Positions 9,985-22,040 are shown, counted from the stretch's first letter. The stretch is DNA of 64,000 nucleotides from Agapetus fuscipes (GCA_951799405.1 OX637343.1:15044524-15108523); one strand, 5' to 3'. The notes: generated from the sequence alone by a model not told the origin. Numbers and translations: made by a program.

Positions 9985-10400
9985 GACATATTGAATGTTT
10001 TTTTGAGGTTACCTTTGGTTGTGTCAGGGAAGGTCGGCAAAAGTTGTAGGGTTTATGTTCATTTGAGGTTTGGATTTTATTTGTAAGTTCAATTCAGCAT
10101 TTGTAAGCGCGAACTGCGTTGTGTCTTTTTGTTTGTGGGCATGCATTTGATATGAGCTTTGAATGTTGATATATCTTTGCAACTTATATTAAAGATTTAC
10201 TTAGATTTACTTTTGCCAATGCCAACCCGGTTTCTGGGAAAAGCGGCAGGAGTGGCAAGGTTTGTGTTCATGTGAGGTTTTGTTTACTTGTATGCAGAAT
10301 GTGTAGGCGCGAACTTACACGTGCCTGTCTGTGGGCATGCATTTAATATGAGCCTTAAATGTTAACATATCTTTGCAGCTTAGATTAGATTAGATTAGAC
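9985..10400 (+). repeat. Two diverged LINE-A tails in tandem
   Basis: First unit ends CTTTGCAACTTATATTAAAG near 10190; the second starts TGCCAATGCCAACCCGG and ends at GATTAGATTAGATTAGAC. Both are a diverged subfamily with GGGCATGCATTTGATATGAG-like sequence. Confidence 0.8.
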
Positions 10401-10507
10401 CTACGCGAAAAACATAACAAAATATATATCGCTGAATAAAAGGTACAACTGAAAAAGAACTGATTCACTGATTAGAGAAATCGTGGATACAATTACATTT
10501 TATTGAG

Positions 10508-11067
<560 letters not shown>

Positions 11068-11149
11068 TTATTGGTTGATAAACATATTTGGTTTATTCCT
11101 TTAAAGTGCCGTTTTCAGTAAAATTTAATCACAAGATTCCTTTTTTTTC

Positions 11150-11385
11150 CTTGGTGCGATTTTGGAAACAGGTGCGTCTTCAGCTTCCTCCTAAAGATTG
11201 CCCTATCTCTCCTTCCTGATTTTTCTTCTTAGCCTCAACGGGTAACTTGTTCCAAACCATTGGCCCCGAAACTGAGAATGCCCGATCACCGAAATTGGTT
11301 GAGATTGCCTTGAGGGGCAAGCTCAGCCTTGCAGAGCCTACATCAACATATTTTTCTAAAACATTGTCTAAGCTATAATAATAAT
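11150..11385 (-). mobile_element. LINE-D (CR1/L2-like) C-terminal fragment
   Basis: Reverse-strand peptide resembles the C-terminal end of CR1/L2 elements (FGDRAFSVSGPMVWNKLP-like, then RKLKTHLF-like). Only this terminus remains. Confidence 0.6.
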
Positions 11386-11542
11386 AATGAGTTCATTTGT
11401 ATGGCGCCTTTTCATGACCCTTGGTCATCCCAAAGGCGCCGGTTGTGGAGATAGGAAGAGGTGGGTCTTCAGCTGCCTCCTGAAAATCGCCTCACTATCT
11501 ATGGTCCGCAGCCTGTCAGGCAGCGAGTTCCAGACTAGTTTT
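11386..11542 (-). mobile_element. LINE-D 3' end, second copy
   Basis: Reverse of the type seen at 30560-30710: GGCGCCTTTTCATGACC corresponds to the end just before the tail, and AGGCAGCGAGTTCCAGAC to the WNSLPD codons. Preceded by ATAATAATAATGAG, the usual tail. Confidence 0.65.
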
Positions 11543-11547
11543 GACAT

Positions 11548-11853
11548 AAATATAAATAATATTAGGATGATTTATTTGGTGAGCGCTGTTTTTGTGTGTA
11601 TCACACCTCAAGAACCCTCTGCAAGCTTGGTCATCGCTGTAGAAAGCGCCAATTCTCAAGCAAGACCCAGGTGTTGTAAGGTTGGATGTACCTTTCAGTG
11701 ACCGGTCTTTGGTAAAGGTGTATGAATTTTTCAACTCAGCGAAGAGCACATTCGAAATATAAATGGTATATTTTTGTGCTCCGCCGGGATACGAATCCAC
11801 AACCTTCCATTTACGAGTCCGAAGTGTTGCCACTGGACTACGGATCGGTCCAA
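11548..11853 (-). mobile_element. SINE-1 full-length copy
   Basis: On the minus strand: tRNA-like head with TAGTCCAGTGGCAACACTTC and GTGGATTCGTATCC, then the body, then GAGGTGTGATACACAC and AAATAAATCATCCTAATAT with an ATT-type tail. About 300 bp. Confidence 0.85.
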
Positions 11854-12042
11854 GATGCCAACGTCACGCGCCCAATGTTGCTTAACTTCGGTGATCTATG
11901 GGAACCGGTGCTTTCAACATGGCAACGTCGTTGACATATCCATAATTAACAAATAATACACAAAACTCTGCACATTTTTTTAATTTATATAAAAAACAAT
12001 ATATACCTTCTCATTCAAAGTAATTGTAACAATTATAAATAT

Positions 12043-12478
12043 TGTAATGTTTTTGGGGTTCGAAAAGTCTCTAAATTAAAACATACAGGTCTTCTTTCAG
12101 GATCTTTATTTGCACTTAATTTATTTTTACACTTTATATTTATTTTTAACACTTTTGGTAGCACAAATTTATTTTCACAGTTCAGTATCGCTTACACTCT
12201 TCAAATCAAAAGGAACTATCTCACTGACTGGATGCACTCAACATTACGCCTTATATACTCCACAGACAGAAGTCTCTAGGAGTTAATTTTGCCAGTACAC
12301 TTGCGAACATTCTACCAACTTCAAGAGTACAAAAGGATCATTTAATTTCTAGATTTCTTAGGCCTATAATTATTGCTACCTACGATGTACACCTATATTA
12401 ATCTACTTTTGACATAATACTATAACAACTATCACTACCTACGATGTACACCTGTATTAATCTACTATTTATATAACA
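12043..12478 (-). mobile_element. Solo LTR, family LTR-A (reverse)
   Basis: 436 bp, plus-strand ends TGTAATGTTTTTGG and TATATAACA, flanked by ATAT at 12039-12042 and 12479-12482. It matches 4904-5345 in reverse, including CTTATATACTCC (TATA box) and the double CTACGATGTACACCT block. Confidence 0.87.
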
Positions 12479-12482
12479 ATAT

Positions 12483-13190
12483 ATAAATAAAGAAAAGTTA
12501 AGAAAAATAACAAGGAATTATATCTAATACTTATTCGCATAGGTATACATAATATGCATGTACTATCTACCTATATATGTAAAAGTGTAAGAAGAGCTGG
12601 GGGCAATTTCGGTAGCACGCAATCATAACCATTCACGAAAAGGAAAGGCCCCGAAAAGGTTACTGCAAAAAAGTAAGACATTTTGACAAATCAGCACCGC
12701 AATATCACCTCGTATACGGCGAAGCTTAGAAGGTCTTGTAGTATACAATTTAACGAAAAACTTAACTAAAAATGTATTGAAATGAAAACGCTCAATAGAG
12801 GTGCGCTTTTAGGTTAGGAGAAACTCTAGTGAAACGTTGTGGTTGAGTGAAAATGTATACTCGTATACTTGGGGTGAAGATCTACGCGGTTCCGTAGAGG
12901 GGAGGGCGAATAAAATCAAGATTGGATTCGTTCGTCTCGAATCGACGTTCGAACGTATATTTTCGTCTCTAATATGGTGCTGTCAAATATCAGGGTGATA
13001 TTTTTTTAAGATATCGGAGAAAGGAGTTGAGTTATTCGGCTTAGGCAATTACAAATGTTTTAAATAAATTTTGCAAAGCTATCAAATTAATCTTTTTATT
13101 AAAAAACACGCAGAAAACCAAAAAGTTTTCCGGCCGGATTCAGATGTTTGATTTTGTCTTTCCATTTTGTGGTCCATAGTTTTGTTCTCT
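12483..13190. other. Unassigned intron
   Basis: No repeat family recognised; short open frames only. Confidence 0.5.
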
Positions 13191-13197
13191 TTTTTTC

Positions 13198-13428
13198 TTC
13201 TTCTTGACCACCCATCCTGTAAAAAATGGTTCACTTTGCCAATGTCACCCCTGTTTCAGGGAATGTCGGTAAGAGTTGCAGGGCTTATGTTCATTTGAGG
13301 TTTGTATTTTATTTGTAAGTACACAATCAGCATTTGTAAGCACGAACTACACGTGTTTGTCTGTGGGCATACATCTGAGAGCTTTGAATGAATATATCCT
13401 TGCAACTATACTAGCTTAAAGATTTTAA
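13198..13428 (+). repeat. LINE-A 3' tail copy
   Basis: Starts TTGACCACCCATCCTG and includes GGTTCACTTTGCCAATGTCA; belongs to the diverged subfamily with ATTTGTAAGTACACAATC. Confidence 0.8.
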
Positions 13429-13958
13429 ATTATGAATACGGTCGTTAGACATTTTAATTTTTTATTCATTATACTAGCTGTTCGACACTATTCCAGTTAC
13501 GCACACCAGCAAGCTTCGTGCCTAGGTACACGCACACACAAACTCATAGTTCGTAACAATATATTTTACAAATTTTCTGTAAAAAACATCAAAGAACACA
13601 TCAGCTGTTTTCTTAAATTTTTATTTATATTTTTTGATAAGAACAACTTTTACTTATCTCATACATCTATAGAAATAACAATGTAATATTTCTAGATATA
13701 AGTTTTCCGACACATCATAGCACCCCTATCTTACAGAACTTCTATTAGATTTGAAATTTGTCTAGAACTTTCTAGTGCACAAAATATAAATTTCAGAGTA
13801 TACGTGTCTAGGCGCTAGACTATTGGAACCTCGAGTATAAAACTGTCGTTTAAATTTAACCGCAGTGTTTTAACAGAAACTGTATCCAGACTAAAGCAGC
13901 GTCACTTGTGAGTGGTGTAGTTTCTTTGAACCGTTTTAAACGTTATTGATGAGTTTAA
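13429..13958. other. Unassigned intron with an LTR-like promoter motif
   Basis: CCTCGAGTATAAAACTG near 13830 resembles a TATA box with a downstream transcript start; no LTR ends found. ACTAGCTGTTCGACACTATTC near 13474 recurs near 24440 with its surroundings, so 13470-13550 is a dispersed repeat. Confidence 0.4.
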
Positions 13959-14119
13959 ATGTTGAAATTGCGGTACAGAATTGCAGCCCTCTATGAGGGT
14001 GAATGCATGAGATGGATCGCACGCTTGATAGACAGATTATCATATTGGGAAGAAGATTGGAGGGTGCAGCATGTTCAAATTGATGTTCAAATTGAAGAAG
14101 CCCTGAAGATCGAAAATTG

Positions 14120-14640
14120 GTGGAGAAAGATCTTCTTCTTCTTCTTCTTGTGCCACTTCTTACGAAGATCGGCGATCATCATAGCTATTTTGATTTTTGA
14201 TGCTGCGGCTCGAAATAGGGACTTGGTGCTTTTGCCGAACTACTGTCGCAGGTTCTTCAGCCACGATGTCCTTCGGCGTCCCTGAGATCTTCTCCCCTCA
14301 ATCTTACCCTGAATGATAAGATGAAGGAGACGGTACTTCTCATTTCTCATAATGTGACCGAAGTACATTAGCTTTCTCTGCTTAATGGTAGGCAGGAGCT
14401 CCTTTGTAGTGCGCATTCGTTAAAGGACTTCTTCATTGGTGACTCGATCACGCCAAGAGATCCGAAGCATTTTTCGGTATAGACACATCTCGAATGCTTC
14501 AATACGTCTCTCCAGTGCCTGCGTGAGAGTCCATCCCTCCATACCATACAGAGCGATTGGGAAAACGTAGCACCTCACTATGCGCTTCCGGAGTTCAAGG
14601 CTTAAATTTCGGCACAACAGTAATTTGCTCATTTTAGCGA
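14120..14640 (-). mobile_element. LINE-C (RTE-like) C-terminal fragment, minus
   Basis: The minus strand carries MSKLLLCRNLSLELRKRIVR, YGMEGWTLTQALERRIEAFE and SWRDRVTNEEVL, the post-RT region of RTE/BovB-like LINEs. The 3' end is GCACAAGAAGAAGAAG-type. It faces a related copy at 14737-15245. Confidence 0.8.
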
Positions 14641-14736
14641 AGACAAAGAGAGAAAAAAACAAAGGAGAAAGATCTAGAAAAAGGTAGAAATACACAACGT
14701 TCTTCGTTGAAACGCGTAAAGTACTGTTTTGATGAC

Positions 14737-15245
14737 ATTTGAATTTTGAAATCAGCAAGCACATGGTGAGGTGCTTTGTCTTCCCAATCGCTCTATACGG
14801 TATGGAGGGATGGACGCTCACACAGACACTGGAGAGACGAGTTAAAGCGATCTGGATGTGTGTCGATCGAAAAACGCGGATCTCCTGGCATGATCGGGTC
14901 ACCTTTGAAGAAGCCTCCGACGTTGACGCATCAAAAATGAACTTTTGTCAACCATCAAGCAGAAAGCGCAAGACGGAGATGGATGAAGAGATATGGGGGA
15001 GGCGTATTTCCAGCAGTGGATGGAGATGGCTGTATAAGAAGAAAAAGAAGCAGAAAAATCTCAATCTTATCATACAGTGTAAGATTGAGGGAAGAAGAAC
15101 TCAAGGACGCCGAAGGATATAATGGCTGAAAAACCTGCAACAATGGTTAATCAAAAGCACGAAGTCTCTGTTTTGAGCCGCATCACCCGAGGTCAAAACA
15201 CCAATGATGATCACCGATCTTCGATAAAAGTGACACCAAAAGAAG
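14737..15245 (+). mobile_element. LINE-C C-terminal fragment, plus
   Basis: Encodes KHMVRCFVFPIALYGMEGWT and SWHDRVTFEEASDVDA, then after a frameshift KIEGRRTQGRRRI. Ends GATCACCGATCTTCGATAAA then AAGTGACACC. With 14120-14640 it forms a head-to-head inverted pair about 95 bp apart. Confidence 0.8.
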
Positions 15246-15736
15246 AAAAAAGTGGAAAAATATCTCGCTTAGGGTAAGAACACAGGACATACTCAAATAA
15301 TTATATACATTAGTAGGGGTTTTCAGATTTCATTTTTTTTGTAGTAAAAATATTCTGTCTTAGGCAACCATCAATGAGTTTAAAAAAATCGCATTTTCTA
15401 GTAGGCAGAGCATTTTAAAAATAACTAAAGATAGCCTTTTCTGACGGTAAAATCTACGATTATGCACACCGATAAAATATATTTCCCCTTATATATCCTC
15501 CACAGCCTGGAGCTTCGTATATGTCTTCCGAGGCTTTCCTAGGTCTTATCTTTTCGATTTTTTTACACTGCCAACGGGCATCAGTCATCGGGAGGGAGCT
15601 TTCACTCTTAAGCCCATGAGATTGATGTTGGACAAAAAGCTCTCGAGCAAAAAAAAGTTTTTCTTTCAAATTTTAAGCTTACCGTCCGTAATTTTAATTT
15701 AGAATCTAACGTGCAAAATGAGCATCTACTGCGAGT
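15246..15736. other. Unassigned intron
   Basis: AT-rich with no recognised repeat family. Confidence 0.5.
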
Positions 15737-15740
15737 ATAA

Positions 15741-15995
15741 CGCTGCCTTAGTTCTTGTTTATCGTATACGCCATTGAATTTTTTTTACATGAGCAATGTT
15801 TGCATGTGTACTGGACCAATGTGTCTTATGAAAACAGGAAATTTATTTTTAAAATATTTAAAAGAACTCTCACATTATCGAGTTTTACGGTTTTTCTGAG
15901 CTCAGATTGGGTAGACTTTGATTCATAAGACAACTGCATAAAAAAGTCATATTTGACAAGATTGGCGTACACGATAAACAAGAACTGGGGGAGCG
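15741..15995. mobile_element. MITE-1 copy, intact
   Basis: 255 bp. Left end CGCTGCCTTAGTTCTTGTTT, right end AAACAAGAACTGGGGGAGCG; the inverted region continues inward to the ATACGCCAT/ATTGGCGTA pair. Flanked by ATAA at 15737-15740 and 15996-15999. No coding capacity. Confidence 0.85.
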
Positions 15996-16199
15996 ATAAG
16001 GCGGCTGATGAAAACTAAATCAAAAACATACTTAGCATTCACCCATAAAATATATTTTGTTTGCAGAAAACAAAGTAGGTAATGTGAATAGAGAATTCCT
16101 TGACTTATATGAGGTTTACTACCTGTACTGTAAAAAATGGTTCATTTTCGCTTTACAAAATTGACAAAACAAAAACCATAAAGAAAATACTAGTCGTAA

Positions 16200-16430
16200 A
16201 TATTAGATACTAGTCGGTTTTATGGCCGAGGGGTAAAGGCGCATGTTCGACTAGCGTATTTGGAAACGGATAACGTTGGTTCGAATCTTGCATCTAACCC
16301 ATTTGACCATAACTTCGACCCTGGTTCAACAGATGCCGTTGCATGCACACAAGCTTCTGCTTTCGCATGAAGATAACTGGCCAGCTAAAATAGGTTGGTG
16401 GATTGCATGCCTTTCCACAAATCTATTTAA
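16200..16430 (+). mobile_element. SINE-2 (tRNA-derived) copy
   Basis: Head with GGTTTTATGGCCGAGGGG (A-box region of a Ser/Leu-like tRNA) and TTGGTTCGAATCTTGC (B box), body with TTGACCATAACTTCGACCC and TGGCCAGCTAAAATAGG, ending near CCACAAATCTATTT. Related copies at 22620-22825 and 52440-52700. Confidence 0.7.
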
Positions 16431-17069
16431 AAAAAATGGAAAGGAAGGATGAGTTGCGATAAAGAGGAACAATTTGTGGCTAGAGGCACTAACAAAATAT
16501 ATGCAGCAGTTATCTTGGTTAACAACTCAAAATTGTATAATTTTTGAAGACTGCATTATTCATGATCAAGTCAATCAAAAGGAAAAAAAATCAAGAATTA
16601 ATAATGAATCAATTAGGAGCAGAAAATAAATTCTTTCTTCCGAAATAATTCACTTTTGTGTATTTTAAGAATATTGAGTGGATGGCTGTCAGAAGGTGAA
16701 ATAAAAAAAAAACAATACGAAAAAAGCACTCTTTTCAAAAGTCAAGATATTCTTTTTAATTGACCCCAAGACCTGGTAACTTGAAAGGTCCTCGAAAGAT
16801 GGCGAATCTCACGAGATGGAAAAAAAATGTAATTTTAATGATTGACGTGTTCGGGCCGAAGAAGCAAATTAAATATAACAAGTCTTTAAGAAAGAATGAA
16901 AGGAAAAACTTTTCCCCTCCGATGAAATTGTTTTCAATTTATTTCGGCATTTTTAAACGAATTTTGTTTCAGAATGAATCTATTATATTATATTCTCCAA
17001 TCTTTCGAAGAGGATACAATATTTATATTTCAACAAGGCAACTGGATTTTAAGAATAATGGAATGCGTA
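16431..17069. other. Unassigned AT-rich intron
   Basis: An open stretch of 106 codons from 16760 shows no domain or repeats and looks like chance. A LINE-A tail fragment (TACTGTAAAAAATGG) is just upstream of SINE-2 at about 16100-16150. Confidence 0.45.
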
Positions 17070-17365
17070 TAAATTACTAATCTAGTGGTTAACGCTACGG
17101 GTTTGTAATCGTAAGGTCGTGGGTTCAATTCCTTGCAGAGATCGAATTGTATTTTTAAGTTATGCTCTTCGTTGGGTCACAGAATTCATATGCATTTGCC
17201 TTAGTCCAGTGGTTAAAAGTTCATCCAACCTTATGGAAATTAAGTCTTGCAATTGGCGCTTTCAACAGTAACGAACAAGCTTGCTGAGCGGTCTTGAGTT
17301 GCGATTCACATAAAAAGGAGCTTTAACGAAATAAGTTATCCCAATATTTACTTATTTACTTAAAA
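17070..17365 (+). mobile_element. SINE-1 diverged copy
   Basis: TAATCTAGTGGTTAACGC and GTGGGTTCAATTCC as head, ATGCTCTTCGTTGGGTC in the body and TCTTGAGTTGCGATTCACAT near the end. A short second A-box-like piece lies inside at about 17200. Confidence 0.7.
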
Positions 17366-17411
17366 ATACAAGAAGATGGTCAAACTGAGTTATATATAAC
17401 TGAGAACATAG

Positions 17412-17760
17412 TTCCTTGACTTACAAGTTGGTACGAGGCTGACCACCGATACAGTTAACGATTGTTCACTTTTCCATTATTTTAATACCTAATCTAAATC
17501 TAAATCTAAGTTGCAAAGATATGTATCATTTGCATTCCCATTAAAATATGCATTGCCAGAAGCAGACACGCATAATTTTGCGCTCACACATGCCGCATGT
17601 GGACCTACAATATAAAAACCCGATCTCAAAATAACAAAAGCCCCGCAACACTTGCCGACCTTCCCTGAAACAGGGCTGACATTGGCAAAGTGAACCATTT
17701 TTACAGTATAAGTGGTCAGCCTCATACCAACCTATAAGTCAAGGAATACAAGCAATAAAT
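17412..17760 (-). repeat. LINE-A 3' tail copy, with a plus fragment at its left
   Basis: 17490-17760 is a complete minus tail (CTAAATCTAAGTTGCAAAG to CAAGGAATACAAGCAAT then AAATTACATCC). 17412-17470 is the first part of a plus-oriented tail (CCTTGACTTACAAGTTGG). Confidence 0.85.
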
Positions 17761-17930
17761 TACATCCTAATGATGGCCAATATATGACCGAAAACATTTG
17801 TAAATATAAAATAAAATAAACAAGTGGAAAAAAACAGTTTTTGTTGTAAAAAATATTACTAGGTTTTTTAAAGTATTATTAAGAAGGAATTAACAATGAA
17901 TTTGCAATGTTAATACACAAACCATACAAA

Positions 17931-18735
17931 ATATAAATAAATTGCAGTTGAATTAAAAAGAGCCCCAGTGTTCGCTTACGAGACTTTTCCTAATATAAAT
18001 AAATCACAGTTGAATTAAAAAGAATCCCAGTGTTCGTTTACGAGACTTTTCCTATTATAAATAAATCACAGTTGAATGAAAAAGAATCCCAGTGCTTGCT
18101 TACGAGACTTTTCCTAATATAAATAAATCACAGTTGAATTAAAAAGAGCCCCTGTATTCGCTTACGAGACTTTTCCTAATATAAATAAATCACAGTTGAA
18201 TGAAAAAGAACCCCAGTGTTCGCGTACGAGACTTTTCCTAATATAAATAAATCACAGTTGAATTAAAAAGAACACCAGTGTTCGCTTACGAGATTTTTAC
18301 TTATATAAATAAATCACAGTTGAATAAAAAAGAACCCCAGTGTTCGCTTACGAGACTTTTCCTAATATAAATAAATCACAGTTGAATTAAAAAGAGCCCC
18401 TGTATTCGCTTACGAGACTTTTCCTAATATAAATAAATCACAGTTGAATGAAAAAGAACCCCAGTGTTCGCGTACGAGACTTTTCCTAATATAAATAAAT
18501 CACAGTTGAATTAAAAAGAACACCAGTGTTCGCTTACGAGATTTTTACTTATATAAATAAATCACAGTTGAATTAAAAAGAACCCCAGTGTTTACTTACG
18601 AGACTTTTCGTAACATAAATAAATCACAGTTGAATTAAAAAGAGCCCCTGTATTCGCTTACGAGACTTTTCCTAATATAAATAAATCACAGTTGAATGAA
18701 AAAGAACCCCAGTGTTCGCTTACGAGACTTTTCCT
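17931..18735. repeat. 62-bp minisatellite, 13 units, with 4-unit higher-order repeat
   Basis: CAGTTGAAT occurs at 17945 and then every 62 bp exactly up to 18689. Units differ at a few sites: CCCCAGTGTTCGC versus CCCCTGTATTCGC, GAATTAAAA versus GAATGAAAA, GAGATTTTTACTT versus GAGACTTTTCCTA. The variant order repeats with a period of 248 bp (four units) from 18131. No indels among units. Confidence 0.95.
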
Positions 18736-18960
18736 TTTTTGGCATTTTTAGTCCCCAAAAATCTGTTCCCTTGAACATCTTTACACAAAATATAATAGCC
18801 GATTTCCTTTTGCTTTATCGTAAAGTTACGCCATTCTTAGACATCGCGTCATGTGTGATCATATCAGCTGTCGAAAAATTAATTAAAGTTGAGAAATCCA
18901 ATTAGGAGAGACGCCATTTTACGCGGAGGCAGCGTAAAATGCTTCACATACGCGACAAGT

Positions 18961-19550
18961 CGCTTCTTTAGTTCTTGTTTGCCGTATAGACCATTAAGCG
19001 AACTTTACATGAGCTATGATTGCATGTGTACTGGACCAATGCATCTTATTAAAACAGGAAATTGATTTAAAAAAAATTAAAACAAGAGAGTGATGCTTTC
19101 CGGGATCTGTTGCCGTGGTCTGTGGGAGCTGGAGCTTCCGGACGTTTCGCCCATTTCTACGATGGGCTTCTCCAGCGTAAAGTGTGATGATGATGATGAT
19201 CTTGATGAGAACTGTGATGTAAGTGTGTGTACACTGGGGTTTATATGTCTTCCATCTTGCTTCTACAGCGTGTGTTTGTCGTTTTAAAAGCACCATCTAT
19301 GAATTGTCCTATGAAACGTCCGGAAGCTCCGGCTCCCACAGACCACGGCAACAGATCCCGGAAAGCATCACTCCAGCATCATCAGCCGGTCGTGTAAGCC
19401 TAAATTTTTTATTTAAAACAACTTTCCCATTATTGAGTTTTACGTTTTTTCTTAGCTTAGATTGTGTAGAATTTGATTTTTAAGACAACTGCATTAAAAA
19501 GTCATATTTGACAAAATTGGTCTATACGGCAAACAAGAATTGGGGAAGCG
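18961..19550. mobile_element. MITE-1 copy split by a foldback element
   Basis: Ends CGCTTCTTTAGTTCTTG and ATTGGGGAAGCG, flanked by AAGT at 18957-18960 and 19551-19554. The MITE sequence stops at about 19088 and resumes at about 19422 (TTCCCATTATTGAGTTTTAC). Confidence 0.85.
19089..19412. mobile_element. Foldback element F with hammerhead-like motif
   Basis: The arms are inverted: GGATCTGTTGCCGTGGTC at 19100 and its reverse complement at about 19345, with CTTCCGGACGTTTCGCCC in the left arm. The middle has GATGATGATGATCTTGATG. Right end CCGGTCGTGTAAGCCTAAA is the family terminus; the left terminus is truncated. Related copies at 22110-22340 and 27968-28352. Confidence 0.75.
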
Positions 19551-19767
19551 AAGTGTCGAGCGGGAAATTATGGAAATTTTGATAATGTCATTTGAAGATA
19601 TCAGATGTGATCCTGTTTGATATAAGCTTTCAGCAACTGAATAATATAAGAATCAAGCTTCAGTGACAATCGTATCGAGATTCACTTTTGTTTCAATACA
19701 GTTTCGTAACTTTTTTTAATGCGACCGCGCTTTGAGTAAAAAAAATGGTTCAATTTGCCAATGTGTC

Positions 19768-19905
19768 TAACCCGTCCGTAGTTCAGTGACAACACTTTGG
19801 ACTCGTAAATGGAAGGTTGTGGGTGCGAACCTCGGCAGAGCAAATACAATGTACGATTTATATTTTCAAATATGCTCTTCGCTGAGTGAAACATTCATAT
19901 TTATT
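19768..19905 (+). mobile_element. SINE-1 head, 3' truncated
   Basis: CCGTCCGTAGTTCAGTGACA, GGTTGTGGGTGCGAACC, then CAAATATGCTCTTCGCTG, after which similarity is lost. Confidence 0.75.
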
Positions 19906-19974
19906 GATTTTTTTTTAAATAAAATAATAGTTGATTTTATCTTACCCGATGATGACCTATACTATTCTAATCTC

Positions 19975-20168
19975 ATCTAATGGATATATATCATTTAAGA
20001 TTTATATTAAATGCATTCCCACAAGCAGACATGTATAATTTCGCGCTAACACATGCCGCATGTGGACCTACATTATAAAAACCCAATCTCAAATGAACAT
20101 AAGCCCGGCAACTCTTGCCGTCCTTCCCTGAAACAGGGGTGACATTGGCAAAGTAAACCATTTTCTAC
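19975..20168 (-). repeat. LINE-A 3' tail copy
   Basis: ATCTAATGGATATATATC, CATGCCGCATGTGGACCTAC and CCTTCCCTGAAACAGGGG, ending at AAAGTAAACCATTTTC. Confidence 0.85.
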
Positions 20169-20640
20169 AGCTAAAAAACGAGTGAACTACGAAAACAAAG
20201 ATGGAATTATGAATATGAGAAGTACGGGAAAAAAATGTTACAAGAAGCTTTAACGAACTGCCTCACAGGAAGGAGCTTTGCTTGTGGGTGTGCTTCTATG
20301 TTGTGTACGCTAATGGGGACAGGCGGGAAAAAACCTTTGTCGAAAGAAAAGGGGATTATTTTAGATGGCAAAGTTCAAAGTGTGGAAAATTTCCCGTCGA
20401 AATTAACAAACGACTCGCTGAAATTTCCCCTTGTTTTGCGCCAGACTTGTTTCCTCGCTTATTTACATACATCCCAAGGATGAAGTATTAAAATTATTCA
20501 TATAGCGTGTATTGTGATACGCAGAGATCGTGGCAATGAATCACCTAAGTAAAATTTTCTGCATTTTGTAAGACTTTCATTGTATATTTAAATTTGGTTG
20601 TATTTGAAATTTTGTTTGTTTATCATAATTTTTTTAGACA
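20169..20640. other. Unassigned intron
   Basis: Two overlapping open frames at 20235-20490 have no recognisable domain. No repeat family matched. Confidence 0.45.
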
Positions 20641-20649
20641 CTTTATTTA

Positions 20650-21277
20650 ATAATCTAATCTTATCTAAGTTGCAAAGATATGTTACATTGGAGATTCACA
20701 TTACACGCATTCTCACAACCAGACACGTACAAGTTCGCGCTTGCACATGCCTCATGTGAACCTACAACATAAAAACCAAATCTCAAATGGACATACACCC
20801 TGCAACTCTTGCCGTCCTTCCCTGAGACAGGGGTGACATTGGCAAAGTGAACCATTTTTACAGCATGGGTGGTCAGACGCATACCAACCTATAAGTCAAG
20901 GAACACACACGACAAATTACATTTTATACATCACTAAATAATAATATCCAAATACAAAATATCAATTTACAAATAAAAACAAATTCCAATTTAATAAACC
21001 CTAGCCGCCAACATTACAGATCAACCGCCATTTCTTTCTGTCCTTACATACTTCTTTCATTTCCTCCAGAGTCATAATTTTCTTCATACAGGCTCTTCTT
21101 TTATTATGACTCTGGATATTCCATTCATTCGTAATTTCGGATATTTGGTCCATCCATACCTTTCTCGGTCTTCCTCTACCACGACATCCATCTATTCTAC
21201 CAACATATACTTCTTAACAAACTTCTTTTAATCTTCACTTTCACACTTTCTTTTGCACCACATTCTTCTCTTACAAA
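20650..21277 (-). mobile_element. LINE-A 5'-truncated copy with coding end and 3' UTR
   Basis: From left: (GATTA)-type tail in reverse (TAATCTAATCTTATC), the UTR (CTTCCCTGAGACAGGGG), the stop region (CCCTAGCCGCCAACATTAC), then reverse coding for the C-terminus (CCATTTCTTTCTGTCC, TTGGTCCATCCATACC, CCACGACATCCATCTATTC). Stops near ACATTCTTCTCTTAC. Confidence 0.85.
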
Positions 21278-21289
21278 ATTGGGTTTTTT

Positions 21290-21428
21290 TAATCAAAATT
21301 TGAGATTGGGTTTTTATAATGTGCGGCATGTGTTAGCGCGAAATTATACATGTCTGCTTGTGGGAATGCATTTAATATAAATCTTAAATGATGTATATCT
21401 TTGCAGCTTAGATTAGATTAGATGATTT
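21290..21428 (+). repeat. LINE-A 3' tail fragment
   Basis: TTTGAGATTGGGTTTTTATA to CAGCTTAGATTAGATTAG. Faces the minus copy just upstream. Confidence 0.8.
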
Positions 21429-21865
21429 ATCTAATCCAAGTTGCAAAGGTGTCGACGGTTAAAAGGCAGTATAAGCGACAGTTTGGTAAAAAATCGTAAA
21501 GCGTTGTAAAACCACATTAGTAAGAATGCCAATCAATGCCTTTATTTTTTATTTTATTTTAGAGCTGTTTTGATTTTAACGATATCGAAAAAAATAAAAC
21601 ACAGATACTGGTAGATCATTCCATAAACGGGCAGTTTATGGAATATTTCTCATAGTTTAAGAAATATGTATAGGTAATGTGTGAATACGTATACAAGGTG
21701 TATATAATGTACAAGGTCTTGGAACGATATGTACACACTCTCTTCCGATGTATACATTGGTAAGTATGGTGTTAGTTTGTCTATAAGGTGTGTACGATGT
21801 ATTCACATTCTATTGGATTGTATGTACAGGCAATGTGTGAATATGTATACAAGGTCTTGGGAACA

Positions 21866-21896
<31 letters not shown>

Positions 21897-21929
21897 AGGA
21901 TAATTTATTTATAAGGTACACATAATAAA

Positions 21930-22040
21930 AGAGCGTCGTTTTTGTGTGTGTCACACCTCAAGGGCCCTCTCAAATCACGGATAAGATTTTTTGTAAAGAT
22001 GCGTCTTTAGTGCTCCTTTAAAGACACCAACAGTTCCTGC
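21930..22040 (-). mobile_element. LINE-D 3' end fragment
   Basis: Reverse of 54985-55060: GTGTGTCACACCTCAAGGGC, then ATCACGGATAAGATTTTTTG and GCGTCTTTAGTGCTCC. Confidence 0.75.

Noticed and set aside
16760..17080. 106-codon open frame
   Set aside because: Low-complexity AT-driven frame with no domain and no coding-like composition.
17931..18735. CRISPR array
   Set aside because: The 62-bp units are contiguous without variable spacers, and the genome is eukaryotic.
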